From the NCBI RefSeq assembly GCF_034190915.1, contig NW_026947502.1, positions 37,974,785 to 38,038,784 of the forward strand: 64,000 nt of DNA, given 5' to 3'. The notes under the pieces were generated by a model. It was given only the letters and a program-made list of their open reading frames with translations. It was not told where the DNA came from and made no database searches. How positions within the stretch are numbered: the stretch's first letter is position 1; each line of letters opens with the position of its first letter. Positions 46,811-59,629 of the stretch are shown piece by piece. This stretch comes from Cavia porcellus. Taxonomy: Eukaryota; Chordata; Mammalia; Rodentia; Caviidae. The position numbers were made by a program, and so were the translations under genes.

Positions 46811-49685
46811 TGCCATCTATTTATAACTGGCATTGTAGACTAATCAGTGCCTAACCTAATCTTCATGTCTAACCTGGGAACTTCAAGACATCAGCACAGG
46901 AGGCCTGAGGAGTCCATTTTTACAAGGACTTGAAAATTTGACGAGAGAAACATTCAAGGGGACTGATGCAAAAGAGAGGAGGTGAATACCAATTCCAGAC
47001 TGGAAGTGTGGGTGTGAGGATGCAGGTTTCCTGAGCAATTGGTAGCTTGTTTTGAAGAGGAAGTCACAGAGACATGTACATTTCTAGGGCTGGAGAAAAA
47101 AAATCAGAGTACAGGAAATCATTCTAACTCCTTAACTCCTGATTCCAGAGGGAAGCTACCAGGCTTATGGTTGCAGAATTGCTCCTTTGTGTATTGGTTG
47201 TCTGGTGCAGATAGTGTGGTAACCAGGTTCCAGCCCTAAACTACAGTGCACCCTGATGAGTCCTGAAGTAAGGTACCCTGAGGAACGGTTGCAACTGCTT
47301 TGATGATTCGCCAACCCCCTTTCTCTGCATGGATAGCGATGCAAGGGTGATATTTAGCTAGGGACAGAATCCAAGATGGAATTCCTGTTCTTGGTCCTTT
47401 TTTCATCTCCAAGCCCACTCTGACCGTGAAACAATGATTCAGGCCCATTTTGGTTTGTGGCAGATGATCCAGGCATCAGCAGGAACAGTAGTAGTTTTCT
47501 GCTTTTATAGCAAACAACAACATAGTATCCTGTTTGACTACACACGGGGTAAGCCGGAGAGCTCTGGAACAGATAGGCTATTAACCTGTCTCTTCCGTGC
47601 TCAGTGAATGCATTTTGAATTCCGTGGCACAAATTCCATTTCTCCCACCTGGTCAGGTGTGGTCAGTGTTTCCGTCTGGCACCTTGCAAGATGTTTTTGG
47701 GATATCCACAAGACAGCAACTGTTGCTGGTCTGTTTTGGTTTTTGCATCTGATCCCAGGTTTATGGCTCAGCTTTTCCTCATTCGGATTAGGATAATGAC
47801 ACACATTGTCTTCCTTGAAGGTAGGTGGCGTTCTGTGGGAAAAGAGGCTGACTGAATGAGTTTCAAAATATGATGAGCAGCCCTGTGAAGCAACAAGATG
47901 AACCATAATTCAGCTGTTCAGATTACTTTGAGATTAAAGGGAAGCTACAGCTTCGGTCTCAACAGGGAGACTTTAGGAAGTAACACCCAAGTGCTCAGAG
48001 ATTTTTGAAGTCACAACTTAAAATTATAATCATACTAAAAGACCAATAAATTTTGCAGTAATTAGATGTTTCCCCAGAATACTGATTTTGCATATGACCC
48101 TTAGTGTGTCAGCTTCCCCTTTTCTTTGGAATGGAAATTGTCAAATTGTTCATGGTTTTGACATACAGTTCATTTGATGCGAGCGATCCTAGAAAAGGAT
48201 GTTTGTTTTGTTTTGTTTTTACGACAAACTCTACATGTTCTCTGGGGCATTTGTGAAGGGTATTTGAGCAGAGTTTGGTATATTTATAAGACTTTTAAAA
48301 GTTAAATATCATAGGATAAAAAGGAAGGCACAAAAAGGAAATACTGTTTGCATAAAACTGATGTTCCTGACTTTGCCAAATTTTGTTCCAGAGGTTAATA
48401 ACCTTCTGTTTCAAAACAGGAAAGAAGCTGAATCACAGGGAGTCACCTACACACAGGCTTTGCTGGATAATTATTCAACTGACAGTTCAGAAAGCTTAAC
48501 AACCCTGCTCCATGGTCTCTGAAGACAGAATTCATTATGTCTTAAACATGAAAAAAGACTCCCATTGGGATTTTCAGATCATGTTTTTTTTTTTTTTAAA
48601 TGTGGTTTACCTGTTTAAGTACTTGGCAAAGAGAATAAGAAATGCCTTTCTTAACAGTTTACATCTCAGGCTTTAATTATTCCTATTTTTGATCTTCTAG
48701 CTACGGATGTAGAATAAAAGGGTCTTCCTTTAATGTGGGCAACTGATTTAAATTTTTTTAAGGCTTTTTTTTTCCAACTTGTAGATTTAAAAATCTTTTT
48801 ATTTCCACATGAACAGGTTTGGTGGAAAAAGAAAAGAAAGCGTCAACTTATGGGCCTTTACTTGGAAGCTGATGGGTACCTTTGGAAATGTCTGGATACC
48901 TGGTCACACACAGATGCGCACACTGGAGGGGGCACGAGAAAGGCTTAGAGTTGCACACGTCCATGGTCGTAGCACTGCTGCCTTCTCTACCATGTCCTCC
49001 GCCGTGGGCTACAGGATGAAGGGCTTGGCTTCCAACAGGCTGTGAGGCTGTGAGGACTGGGGCTTGGGGTCAGTGAAGGTGTTGCCTGGTTCGGTTTCCA
49101 TAAATTTACCCAAGACAGATCTACCCTGGAGAACTACTGTAACCCATACCCTCTGTTATTGTAGCTTTCAAATAGAAGGCTACTGAGGGCAAATATTTAA
49201 AAGCCCAGAGAGGTCATCTATATGCTTCCTGTATTTAGGAAGTGTAAGAGTTATAGAACTGCCTTTCTCCTTGGCTCACTGAATGGAGTTGACAGTGATG
49301 TTGGTGGGACTGATGTATTTGGGTATTTGGGTCTTTAAATATTATATTTTATTATAATCTCTGCTATACACATATATCTGTTTATAAAATATGTATTTCT
49401 CTCTGTGTACCCAGGAAGGATGAATACACGGAAATGTGAGTAAACAGAAAGTTCAAGAGAAAGAGGAACTGTCCCTAAAACAGGAAGGACAGAGCTACTC
49501 TGGGATTACAACAAACAGGCAGGAAAAGAGGACAATACATCTGTGTTTTGCAAGCTGGTGAACTCACTTAACGTTCTGAGAGGAGAGCTGACAGGGCGGT
49601 CTCTCTCCTCTTTACCCTGACATTGCATGTTTGGAGAACACTGCTAACTATTGCTGAAGATATGCGAGAAGTAATAAAATGACCA
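46811..49685. other. Unassigned, mostly single-copy-looking
   Basis: 48.0-48.2 and 48.65-48.72 kb contain TAATTA-type homeodomain strings in otherwise ordinary DNA. Poly(T) occurs at 48581-48597. No exon was supported. Confidence 0.35.
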
Positions 49686-49689
49686 ACAC

Positions 49690-49915
49690 TCATATAGTTG
49701 GGGTGCCATTCTGTACACTGTTCTAAGTACTTCACATGTGTAAACGCATTTAATCCTTATCACTACCCTATTAAGAAGGTACACTTATCACTCCCATTTT
49801 ACAGATGTAGAAACTGAGATCCAGAGGGGAAGTGTGTTTCCCATTTGTAGGAGGCAGAGCAGCATTTAAACTCAGGTAGTCTAAGACCAGAATTCATGCT
49901 ATCAGTGATTAGAAG
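49690..49915 (-). repeat. Near full-length MIR SINE, antisense
   Basis: Antisense MIR order throughout: 'tgtacactgttctaagtact', 'cgcatttaatccttatcact', 'ccattttacagatgtagaaa', 'ctgagatccagaggggaag', 'tttaaactcaggtagtctaa'. It is among the best-preserved MIR copies here. Confidence 0.9.
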
Positions 49916-50415
49916 TTTAGCAGTAAGTTAGATAGGCTGTTACATGGTGAGGTCCTGTGGGAGAAGCTGAATAGTAAAGGAAAGAGAGAAGGAGACTTAT
50001 CTTTGTGTTTCTGGCACCAGCATCCCCTTGTGTTATCATCTCTAACAGATTCCAGATGGATATGGATGCACTCTGGGAACAAGAGATGACCAGTGGCAAT
50101 CCAGTGAAAGCAGTTGCTGCTACTCTGACTTTGATCTGCTGCAGCGCCAACTCCATGGGGGGGGGGTGACTGGAAAACACACTCTGTTGTTGGATATGGA
50201 GTCCCTAAGGTGAGGCACAGTGTCCAACCTGGAAAAAAATCCCAGTGGATGTCACTGACAGAGAGACATCAGGTGTTGAAAGAGTTGTCTACCAGTCATC
50301 AGGGGTCTGGGAGAGACTCAGAGGACACAGCAGCACTGTCTGCCATGTCCTAGGATGGGCTTATTCCTGGACTCTCATCTCCACTCCTGTCGTAGAGCAG
50401 GACAGGTAGACTTGG
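49916..50415. other. Unassigned sequence
   Basis: A run of G at 50158-50166. No gene or repeat was recognised. Confidence 0.35.
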
Positions 50416-50419
50416 AGTG

Positions 50420-50776
50420 TGTCTTAGTCACTTTCCCATCACTAGGACACACTATCTGAAATGACGACTTAGAGCAGGAAGGATTTGTTTTGGCTCAATT
50501 TCAGAGATTTCCGCCCACGCACAGTTGGCCAGCTTCAAGGCAGAAGCAGCATGGTGGAAGGGCCTAGTGGGAAAGAGCTGCTTACATCATAGTGGTAGAA
50601 AAGTAGACAGGGAAGGAGGAGCCAGGGAGGGCTGTGCAGCAGTCCAGGTCACACCTACAGAGATCTGCCTCTGCTGACCAAGCTCCGCCTCCTAAAGCCA
50701 AGTCAGGCGTAGTGACCCCATGACCCACCCACCTGACACACACGAGGCTTTTGGGGAACACCTCAGATCTAAGGCA
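50420..50776 (-). mobile_element. MaLR LTR, antisense
   Basis: Begins 'tgtcttagtcactttcccat' and ends 'gaacacctcagatctaaggc', mirroring MaLR LTR ends in antisense. About 357 bp. The target duplication is unclear. Confidence 0.7.
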
Positions 50777-51278
50777 TAAAGAATTACTCCATAACCTGGT
50801 TCCAGCTCTGCAGGCAGAAACAGCAGAGCTGCAGTGAGTAACCCATAAACCCTCAGTGCCACTGGTTTATCCACGGGCACCATGCTGACTATCCTACCTT
50901 GGTGGAATTATATGACTTCTTCTTTTATAATTAGCCTTGGGAGTATTTGATTATCCAAGCCTCAACTACAAGTTGTTTATGTTTCTCATGGACCATTAAT
51001 GAATCTAGGTGTGACTGAAATTATCAGGGTTTTTAGGAAGGTGCAAAATCTGACTCATTTCCCACCTCCATCTACAAATGCTCCAGGTGGTCTCAAGGGC
51101 TTTGGGTGAGGTGAAATCATTGATGCAAAAATTAGTTGGCTCACAGCCGGTGAACCTCTTCATGCCCGTACCAAACCGGAAGGTTCTACAGCCCTTGCCC
51201 TTGAACATGGAGGTCATGCTGAAGTTAGCTCCAGGAATTCTGTGTCCTCAGGGGAGATTTTGGGGATCAAGAAAGGGT

Positions 51279-52140
51279 GTGTCATCTTTGTATATTACTT
51301 TGTTCTCATTGAGACATAATACTCCAACATTTACAATTTAAAGGGAGAAAGGTTTCAGTCCATAGTCAGTTGCTTCCAAGGTAGGGCAGCATGGCAGAGA
51401 GTGTGGCAGAAGAGAAAGAGCTCATGGCACGGCAGTGGGAAGCGGGGCGAAAGCAACCAGGAAGAAGGGAGACAGACCCTTCCAGGGCACACTGCCAGGG
51501 ACCCACCTCCTCTGACAAATCTTCACCTCCCATCATCACATTTAGCTCTATGCATCAGGCCACATGATCCAATTGCCTCCACCCCTGAGTACCTGAGACT
51601 TTGGGGTGACCTCTGGATACACATCATAACATTCTATCCCTGGCTCCCCAAAGACACATGGGCATCCCTCTCTGCAAAATGAATTTAGTCCATCTTGAAA
51701 AGTTTTGAGTCATAACAATTTCAGCACTGATGAAAAATCAAGTCCAAAAATCTCTGAAATTTAAGGCAAACTCAGCTGTGAGCCCCTATAAAAATAAAAA
51801 ATGAAGAAAAATTGGAAGTTAGATACTGATGACATTCAAAGGCACAGGGCAAACAGGCCCATTTCAAAAGGGAGAAATAAACAGGTGGAAAGGAACTGGA
51901 CCAAAGCATTGCAGGACAGACATCAAAGCCTGTAAGTGCAAAACCTGCACCTGGGGCAAGGCATGGTAAGATGTGAGTGTGGAAGGGCTTGCAGTACGTG
52001 GAGGGACCTCTGGGAGGCAGCCTGCTGTCTGTGAGCTGCAGGGAAACTCGACTCCAGGCCTCGGAGAGGTAGCCTGTGAGGGCGTGGGAGTGGTGAAGAG
52101 CTCACTCAGCCCCTCAAGGAAGGAAGTACTTCATCATTCC
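51279..52140 (-). mobile_element. MaLR LTR with probable internal sequence, antisense
   Basis: The LTR part is 51279-51631 ('ttactttgttctcattgaga', 'aaggtttcagtccatagtca', end 'acacatcataaca'). The following 500 bp ('tgtgagcccctataaaaata', 'cccatttcaaaagggagaaa') resembles sequence commonly found next to such LTRs, so more than a solo LTR may remain. Confidence 0.6.
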
Positions 52141-52554
52141 CCAGATAGAGACACCCACTTCTAGTTCATTCGGAAGCACTCTGGGTTGGGCTGGGATCAA
52201 GGGTCTGAAATATAGAAAGGAACTTTTAGGCTACATAATTTCAAATTTTGTCAGTCAGTTCCCCCTGGGAATGGAACATGTTTTTAAATGCTGATCTAGG
52301 TGATTGAATGGTAACTTTAAGATCTTTCTGCAACAACAACAACAAAAAAGGCTCTTGTGAACTAAAACTAGACATCCAGGCATATTACTCCAGGTGGATT
52401 TTCTCTCACAAAATGAAATTGTAATGCAGAGTTTGGAATGCCATCAAAGGAATGAACTTCTACATCCTACTTGGTGTTCAAACAGTAAAATAAGCAACCT
52501 GTAAGTTTTCTCCCTATGTGGAATTCTGGAGGTACACTTTTGAAGACAGATCAT

Positions 52555-52690
52555 CTAATTCATTTCATTCATGTCCCAGCAGAGAAACTGAGACCAGAGC
52601 TTTTCCTCGAATGACAGGGTTGAGACTCGAACACAGGTCTTCAACTCCTGGGTCCAGATCCCAAGAGTTGTCTGCATTCAGTGACTCCTG
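52555..52690 (-). repeat. MIR SINE relic, antisense
   Basis: 'gagaaactgagaccagagct', 'tgagactcgaacacaggtct', 'tcctgggtccagatccc' follow the antisense MIR order. Confidence 0.65.
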
Positions 52691-53509
52691 CAAGCCTGTG
52701 AATGCTTGAGGCCCTTGTCCAGCTCAGTCACTGGAGCAAATCCTTCCGCAGGATCCCTCTTCTTTAAGGAGAAAATAATAACCAGGCTGTCATATGGTCC
52801 TAAAGAATGGTGCTTGCAAGTTTTCCTAAGTGAGCATTTAAACGTCGGTTCCCTGCTTCATGTAAACCTCTCTTGTTAGGAGTCTGTCCAAAGCATTTGT
52901 GGCCACCTCCATGCCTTTTAAATTGAAAGAGCACAACAGCATTTTTAGAAAAATTTTATTTAAAAAGAGAGAAAAGTCAGAAAAGGAAAACAAAAAGCAA
53001 AAGGCATAAACAACAACAGCAGATTCAAAACAATAACAATTCAGGTCTTCAAAACTGAAGGAAGGAAATTTACCAATGGTTGTTATATTGCATATTGTTC
53101 ACTTTTTTGACTTAAGAGAAGAATATTAAAGAAAATAGAAAAACAGAAGTGTAGAACAATACTGAATTAAAAAATTATCATCGTAGAATTGCTAGTTGTT
53201 ATATTTCTCCTTGTCATCTTAAAAAATAGTTGCCAAAGTCACAAAATGAAAGCACAAATAATGGCTAAACACTCAAACATTGATAGTACAAATCCTTCTG
53301 TTTAATGATCAACAGAAATTCAGGAATATAGTCATTTATCTTACACACTCTACATACTATTATACTTTCATAGTATCTATTATACTTTATGGATCCCATT
53401 ATTCTGTCAGTTTTTGTTGTTTCTTACAGTAGAGAGACAATGTGATATTTACTAATGTGAATCTTGTTTATTTCACCTATGAGGATATTTCAAAGTTACC
53501 TCCATTTAC

Positions 53510-53893
53510 CTATAAAGACCTCAAGATCATCTTTTTTATAACTGAGTAGTACTCCATTGTATAAAAATACCACATTTTTTTCATCCACCCTACAGCTGAT
53601 GCACATTTTGGTTGTTTCCAAGATTTAGCTATCACAGATTCTGCTGCTGTGAACATGGGTGCACATATATCTCTCTGACATGATCCTTTCAATTTTTCTG
53701 GGAAAATACCCAGGAGGGGAATAGCTGGATTGAATAGAACTTCCAATCCTAGCTTTTTTAGGAATCTCCATACTGATTTCCATAATGGTTGCTCTGGTCT
53801 GCACTCCCACCAACAGTGGAAAAGAGGTCCTTCCCCCCGCCCTCCCCATCCTTGCCAGCGTTTGTTATCAGTTGTTTTCTTGATGGCAGCCAT
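53510..53893 (-). pseudogene. L1 ORF2 C-terminal domain (relic)
   Basis: The 127-codon frame contains a Cys-containing segment and the family-typical end 'MWYFYTMEYYSVIKK'. In L1 this region is needed for retrotransposition and binds RNA. It is separated from the reverse-transcriptase frame by frame changes, so it is not part of an intact protein. Confidence 0.8.
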
Positions 53894-54202
53894 TCTTTCC
53901 AGGCCTGGTGAGATGAAAATCTCAATGCTGTTTTAATTTGCATTTCTCAAATGACCAGTGATGGTGAACATTTCTTCATGCATTTATTTGCCATTTGTAT
54001 ATCTTCATCTGAGAACTGTGTGTTCGTCTCTGATGCCCATTTTTGGAGCGGGTCTTTGAATTTGGGGTACTTGATGTTTTTCAGCTCTTTATATGTTTTG
54101 GATATAAGTCCTTTGTCTGAAGAATTGTTGGCTAAAATTCTTTCCCATTCTGTAAGTTTTATTTTCACTTTTTGGTGATTTCTTTTGAAGTGCAAAAACT
54201 TT

Positions 54203-55438
54203 TCAGTAATATGAGATCCCAGTTGTTGATTCTTTGAAGTATTTCCCATGTGGTTTGCGTTTTATCATGAATTTTCTTCCTACCCCTATGTCTTCAAGGT
54301 TTTTACCTACTTTGTCTTTCAGTAGATTTAGTGTTTCTGTTTTAATATTTAGATCCTTGATCCATTTCGACTTTAGTTTACTGTATGGTGATAGGCATGG
54401 GTCTATTATCAGTCTTTGGCATGTGGAATGCCAGTTTTTCCACCATTTATTAAAGAGGCTGTCCTTCTTCCAGACAACATGTTTGTCCCCTTTGTCAAAT
54501 ATAAGGTGGCTGAGTGTCTTTGTAGTAGTGGTTGCATCTTCTAATCTGTTGCATTGATCCTCAGGTCTATTTCTTTGACAGTACCACGCTGATTTTATCG
54601 CTGTGGCTTTGTAGTACAGTTTCAAGTCAGGAATTGAGATGCCTCCTGTCTTTGCTATTCTAGGTTTCTTCTGTTTCCAGATGAATTTTAGGAATATTTT
54701 TTCCAGGTCTGTAAGGTATGTTGATGGTATTTTGATTGGGATTGCATTGAATCTGTATAACAGTTTTGGGAGTATGGCCGTTTTCACAATGTTGATTCTT
54801 TTGAACCAAGAGCAAGGAATATCCTTCCATTTTCTAATATCCTCTTCAATCTCCTTTCTTAGAGTAACATAATTTTCAGCATATATATCTTTTACATTCT
54901 TGGTTAGGTTGATTCCTAGGTATTTGATTTTTTTAGATGCTATTGTGAAAAGTGATATTTCCATAATTTCTCTCTCAGTGAGTTTTTGGTTTGTGTATGG
55001 AAATGCTATTGATTTTTGAGTGTTGACTTTGTATCCAGCTACACTGCTGAATTTGTTTATTACCTCTAGCAGTCTTTTAATGGAGTTTTGGGGGTTTTCT
55101 ATGTAGAGTATGATGTCATCTGCAAATAGTGATAATTTAACTTCTTTTTCTATTCTTATTCCTTTTATTTCTCCCTCTTGTCTGATTGTTCTAGCTAATA
55201 TTTCTAGAGCTATATTGAATAGGAGTGGTGATAGTGGACATCCTTGTCTTGTTCCTGCTTTTAGAGTAAAAGCTTTCAGTTTTTGTCCATTTAGTATAAT
55301 GTTGGTTGTTGGATTATCATAAATTGTCTTTATGAGATTGAGGTAAATACCATCTATTCCAAGTTTCTGTACGGTTTTTATCATAAACAGGTGTTGGACT
55401 TTATCAAAAGCTTTTTCTATGTCTATTGAGATGATCAT
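54203..55438 (-). pseudogene. L1 ORF2 reverse transcriptase (relic)
   Basis: The longest coding relic in the window, 411 codons. It contains [18 protein letters not shown] (residues 10-27), [14 protein letters not shown] (64-77) and the catalytic [13 protein letters not shown] (108-120). It then runs into the thumb/linker region ([16 protein letters not shown] near 208). ORF2 reverse transcriptase copies L1 RNA at a nicked target. This frame lacks the N-terminal endonuclease and the start of the RT domain, which lie in other frames at 55508-57257. Confidence 0.92.
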
Positions 55439-55507
55439 GTGATTTTTATTTTGGGCTCTGTTGATGTGGTGTATTACATTTATTGATTTGTGTATGTTAA
55501 AACATTC

Positions 55508-55937
55508 CTACATTCCTGCAACGAATCCCACTTGATCATGGTGTATAATCTTCTTAATGATTTGCTGAATTCTATTTGCCAGTATTTTATTGAGAATCTT
55601 TGCATTCATGTTCATTAGTGAGATTGGTCTGTAGTCGGGTTTTTGGTTGATTTTTCTCTGGTTTTGGTATTGGGGTAATACTTGCCTCCAAGAATGCTTT
55701 AGGGAGGACTGCTTTTCTTTCAATTACATTGAAGAGTTTAAGGATTGTTGGCACTAAATCTTCTCTAAATTTCTTGTAGAATTCAGCCGTGAATCCATCA
55801 GGAGCTGGGCTTTTCTTTGTTGGTAAGTTTTTAATCACATTTTCAATTTCAGTAGCTGATATTGAGTTATTCAAGATTGCTATATCTTCTTCAGCATATA
55901 CATCTTTTACATTCTTGATTGAGCTTTGGTAATTCAT
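55508..55937 (-). pseudogene. L1 ORF2, start of reverse transcriptase (relic)
   Basis: Two overlapping frames. One encodes the region before and at RT motif 0/1 (LPTKKSPAPDGFTAEFYKKF). The other contains [20 protein letters not shown] and [12 protein letters not shown] frame change falls near 55.6-55.7 kb. Confidence 0.85.
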
Positions 55938-56457
55938 GTTTCTAGGAATTTGTCCATTTCCTCTGTGTTTTCCACCCTATATGAGTAGAGATTTTCAAAG
56001 TAGGGGTTCATGACCTTTTGAATTTCCATGAGATCTGTAGTAATTTCCTTCTTTTCAGTTGTTATTTTATGGATTTGAGTTTTTTGTGAGGTTTTCCAAT
56101 TTTGTTTATCCTCTCAAAAAACCAGATCTTTTATTTGTTAATTCTTTGTATTTTTTTGTTTCAATTGCATTAATTTCTGCTCTAATCTTAACAATTTCCT
56201 CTCTTCTATGAGCTTTGGGTTTGCCTTGCTCTTCGTTTTCTAGGAGCTTGAGATGTAGCATTAGGTTATTTTTGCTTGTTCCATTTTCTTTATGTGACTA
56301 TTTATTGCTATATATTTTCCTGTTAGGACTGCGTTCATTGTGTCCCACAGGTTACAGTATGTTGCTTCATTGTATTGTAGGTATTGTTTTATTTCTTCTT
56401 TAACTGCATCTGTAACCCACTGGTTGTTCAGAAGGTTGTTATTGAATTTCCATGTAT

Positions 56458-57163
56458 TTATGCAGGTTTTGCAGTTTTTTTGCCATCGATTTCCAATTTT
56501 AGTGCACTATGATCCAATATTATGAATGGGATAATTTCACTCCCTTTGCATTTACTTAAGAATGTTTTATGAGTTAATAAATGGTCTATTTTGGAGACTG
56601 TCCCATGTGCAGCTGAGAAGAATATATATTCTGATGTGGTTGGGTGGAACACTCTGTAAACATCCATTAAGCCCATTCGTTCAGTTGTTTTTTCTTTGGT
56701 GTGATTCAGTTCTGTTATTTCTTTGGTGACTTTCTCTCTAGTTGATCTATCTCTTTGTGACAGTGGGGTGTTAAGGTCTCCTATTACAATTGTGTTGTTG
56801 CATACTTGGTTTTTCATGTCCATTAGTGTTTGTCTTATAAATATATTTATAATTATTAGTTCTTCCTCTTGACTTTTTCCACTTACAAGTATGTAGTGGC
56901 CTTCTATATCTCTTTTAATCATTTTAGGTTTGAAGTTCACTTTGTCTGCAAGCAGAATAGCTACCCCTGCTTTTCTCTGGGTTCCTGTTGCATGAAATAT
57001 TGTTTTCCATCCTTTGAGTTTCTTTTGGGGTCAGATGTGTTTTTTGTACACAGCATATAGTGGGGTTGTTTCTTGATCCATTCTGTCAACTTGCTTCTTT
57101 TGACAAGTGAATTGAGCCCATTCACATTTATGGATATCATTGATATGTACTGGGTTGAGTTAC
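56458..57163 (-). pseudogene. L1 ORF2 endonuclease (relic)
   Basis: The N-terminal frame includes ISINVNGLNSLVKRSKLTEW. After a frame change near 56.95 kb the second frame carries the endonuclease motifs VIGDLNTPLS, SKIDHLL and ILDHSALKLEI, which contain the catalytic Asp/His positions. The L1 endonuclease nicks genomic T-rich sites. Host flank contributes the apparent first 30 codons of the long frame, beyond the target duplication. Confidence 0.88.
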
Positions 57164-57179
57164 GAGCACAACAGCATTT

Positions 57180-59580
57180 GAAATGTGACAGTAATACCAA
57201 AGCCATCATCTGAGTGATCTTGGGGGGCAGCTTACATGACATAAACTGGCTTAACATTTAAACAGTTTTTGGCATTTGATCTTTTATGTTTTTAAATGTA
57301 GAATAACTGGTTAATGGGAGCAGGTCTCGATTGTGTTGAATTCCAGTTAGTTGTGGATTTTCACACTATAGCGTCTGGTGTCTTTGTTGTACTAGCCTCC
57401 TCAAACAAGTTGTGAAGAATATTTACTGTCATAGAAACTTCTTGAAACTGATAAAAACACCCTGTGTTCTCCCTGGCCTGGGGCAGCCATTGTAAATGAG
57501 ACAGGAGAAAAATCAAACAGTGAAGGGACTGACACATGGTCTAGAGTGAGCACCCACCTGACTCTGCTCCTTTTCATCTCGGTCAGTTCTGGGAGCTGAA
57601 GGAGTCAGGCGGAGTAGAACAGGGCTTTGACCTTTCCCAGACCGCGTCTGCGGCAGAAGCCAGAGGGAGCTCTGGCAAGCAGTCTGGCATTACTTCAGTG
57701 TCTACAGTTTCCAAAGGGACAGCTGCTCAGGTGGCAGGAAGCCGACAGCTGTCCCTCTGCCTCTGAGGCAAGGCAGTTACTCAATCTGTAGAAACAGCAC
57801 TGGCTGGACTCCCAGGATCATCCTCTCGGAGTTGGAGTGTGCGGATTGCCTCCTAAGTCAGGGCTTTTGTTTGTCTTCTTTAATCAAATAGAACAGCAAC
57901 AACTGTATGTATTCTTTGGGTAATAGCTCTTTTCTCATTGGGCCCTGGAAAAAAATCTCAAGGGGTGAGTTGTTGTTTTTCTAGGGTTATTTTTGTGTGC
58001 ATAAGCAGAATCACTCAGAAGGTATATGTGTGTCATGAGGAAGGCCAGAGGCCACCAGAAATGTAGGACCGAAATCAAAGCACAGCCAAGCCACCTGGGG
58101 CTGGAGCAGCAGAGTTCCAGAGGCTGGGGGCAACTCTAGAAGCAAGCACCCGAGATGCTAGAGGGACCTCAGGGGGTCCGTTCCCACCATCTGCAGCTGC
58201 TTATGCTGTACTAGCATCCGGCTTGCCCTTAAGGCTAACCCTTGGCCCTATTTACTCCTTGACTCTTCACAACTAATTTAACCTGCCAGGGGGAAATTCT
58301 TCTCTGATTCATGATTCACATGAGTGAGAGAAGGTAGTTCAGCGCTTAGCTCTCTCTCTGTGTCTGTCCCTCTCCATCTGTTAAAAGGTTATTATTTGGT
58401 CCTTTGTAGGTCAAATCTATAATTCCTGGTCCAATCAGCTGTATGGAACAGTGTGGATAAAAAAGGTATTGCTCAAAATCAGAACATCTAAAGAGCCAGG
58501 GCTTTATCCAGGCCAGTTTCCCTTCGAATAAAGTGTGGTTTGACCAGGGGTCAAGCACCTGCCACTACAGCCATCCTGGGAGTCCTTGTAGAGGAGCCTT
58601 GCACCATTCCTGCGCTATCACTTGCACTGAAGCCCTGTCTCCAGGAAAAAAAAAAAAAAATCTCAGAGAAGGTGAGAAATGTGTCTTTGACTCTAACAGC
58701 TCAATATTAGTTTTTCACCTCAAGGACAAAGCCTTGAACACACAGTTATTTCAGGATGGAAAGAAGGAGACACACCCACAGCCTCTAGGCATGCCTTGTG
58801 CTCCAGCATTTTGAAATCAGAACAGTATGTTAATATGTCTTGCCATGCTTGTATAGCCTGAGCACAAACACAGAGGTGTGGGGCATTGGGAAGATGGGGA
58901 GCTGCCCTGCAGCCTTGCTGGGAAGTCTCTGATGCACTCTTTCTGTTGGCCTGAACTGAAGCAGGCACACAGCTCCTTCCCTTTCAGACAGAAATGCCTT
59001 ACAGAGCTCTATTGTTCCCCTCAGGTAACAAATGCCACCGGCCCTGAGCCAGCTAAGCTGTCCCGAAACCCAGCTGCTCCTGTGCCATCAAGTGAGAAGG
59101 GTGCTTTGTTTTAATTGTCACATTTGTTGTCTGGAAGGGTTTTCTCTGGCCAGTGAGTTTTCTGGGTGACCTTTAGGTAAGAACTGTAGGCCAAAGTCCC
59201 TGCGAAAGGTCATAGGGATTGGACTGGAAAGGTTATCGCTGTGGGTCCTAGATGCTGCTTTCCCAGAAGGAGCAAACACTGATGAGGAGTCCAGGCTGAA
59301 GCTTATGGGAGGAGAAAGGTCACCTGCGGTCACTGGCCTTGGACACCAGGACCCTGCTGCTGAGGCGCCTGCTGGAGCTGCCCCCAGGTCATCAGCTTGC
59401 TCCCGCAGGCACTCTCTGAGCAGCCACAATGTGTTCCCCAAGCTGGCTGAGATCAAGCACACAGAGCCATCGCCCCTCTGAGAACTGAGGCTGTTAATCG
59501 GTTCTTAAAGGGTCTATTGGGTGGAAAATGTACTCCGTTTCACCTGCCAAACAACCCTTGTTAAATAACTGCCCTTCCTG
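57180..59580. other. Unassigned, mostly single-copy-looking
   Basis: A stretch at about 58.33-58.66 kb has a CCAAT string ('gtccaatcagc'), a TATA-like 'ggataaaaaagg', an AATAAA ('cgaataaagtg') and a following A run at 58647-58660, so it might be an old LTR. Ends were not found. No exon was supported. Confidence 0.35.

Positions 59581-59581
<1 letters not shown>

Positions 59582-59620
<39 letters not shown>
59582..59620 (+). repeat. (CA)n microsatellite
   Basis: About nineteen uninterrupted CA units. Confidence 0.97.
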
Positions 59621-59623
<3 letters not shown>

Positions 59624-59629
59624 TTTCTG

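Larger units (their letters stand above)
52929..57179 (-). mobile_element. 4.2-kb L1 with perfect 16-bp target duplications
   Basis: 'gagcacaacagcattt' occurs at 52929-52944 and 57164-57179 and bounds an antisense L1 (52945-57163). The order on the minus strand is endonuclease, reverse transcriptase, C-terminal domain, 3' UTR. The 5' break lies just at the start of ORF2, so ORF1 and the 5' UTR are missing (ordinary 5' truncation). The poly(A) tail is short and mutated. It is the best-preserved L1 in the window. Confidence 0.95.

Noticed and set aside
54203..55438. Intact functional reverse transcriptase gene
   Set aside because: The frame has RT motifs, but the endonuclease and RT start lie in other frames and the C-terminal domain is shifted. 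It is a decayed L1 ORF2.
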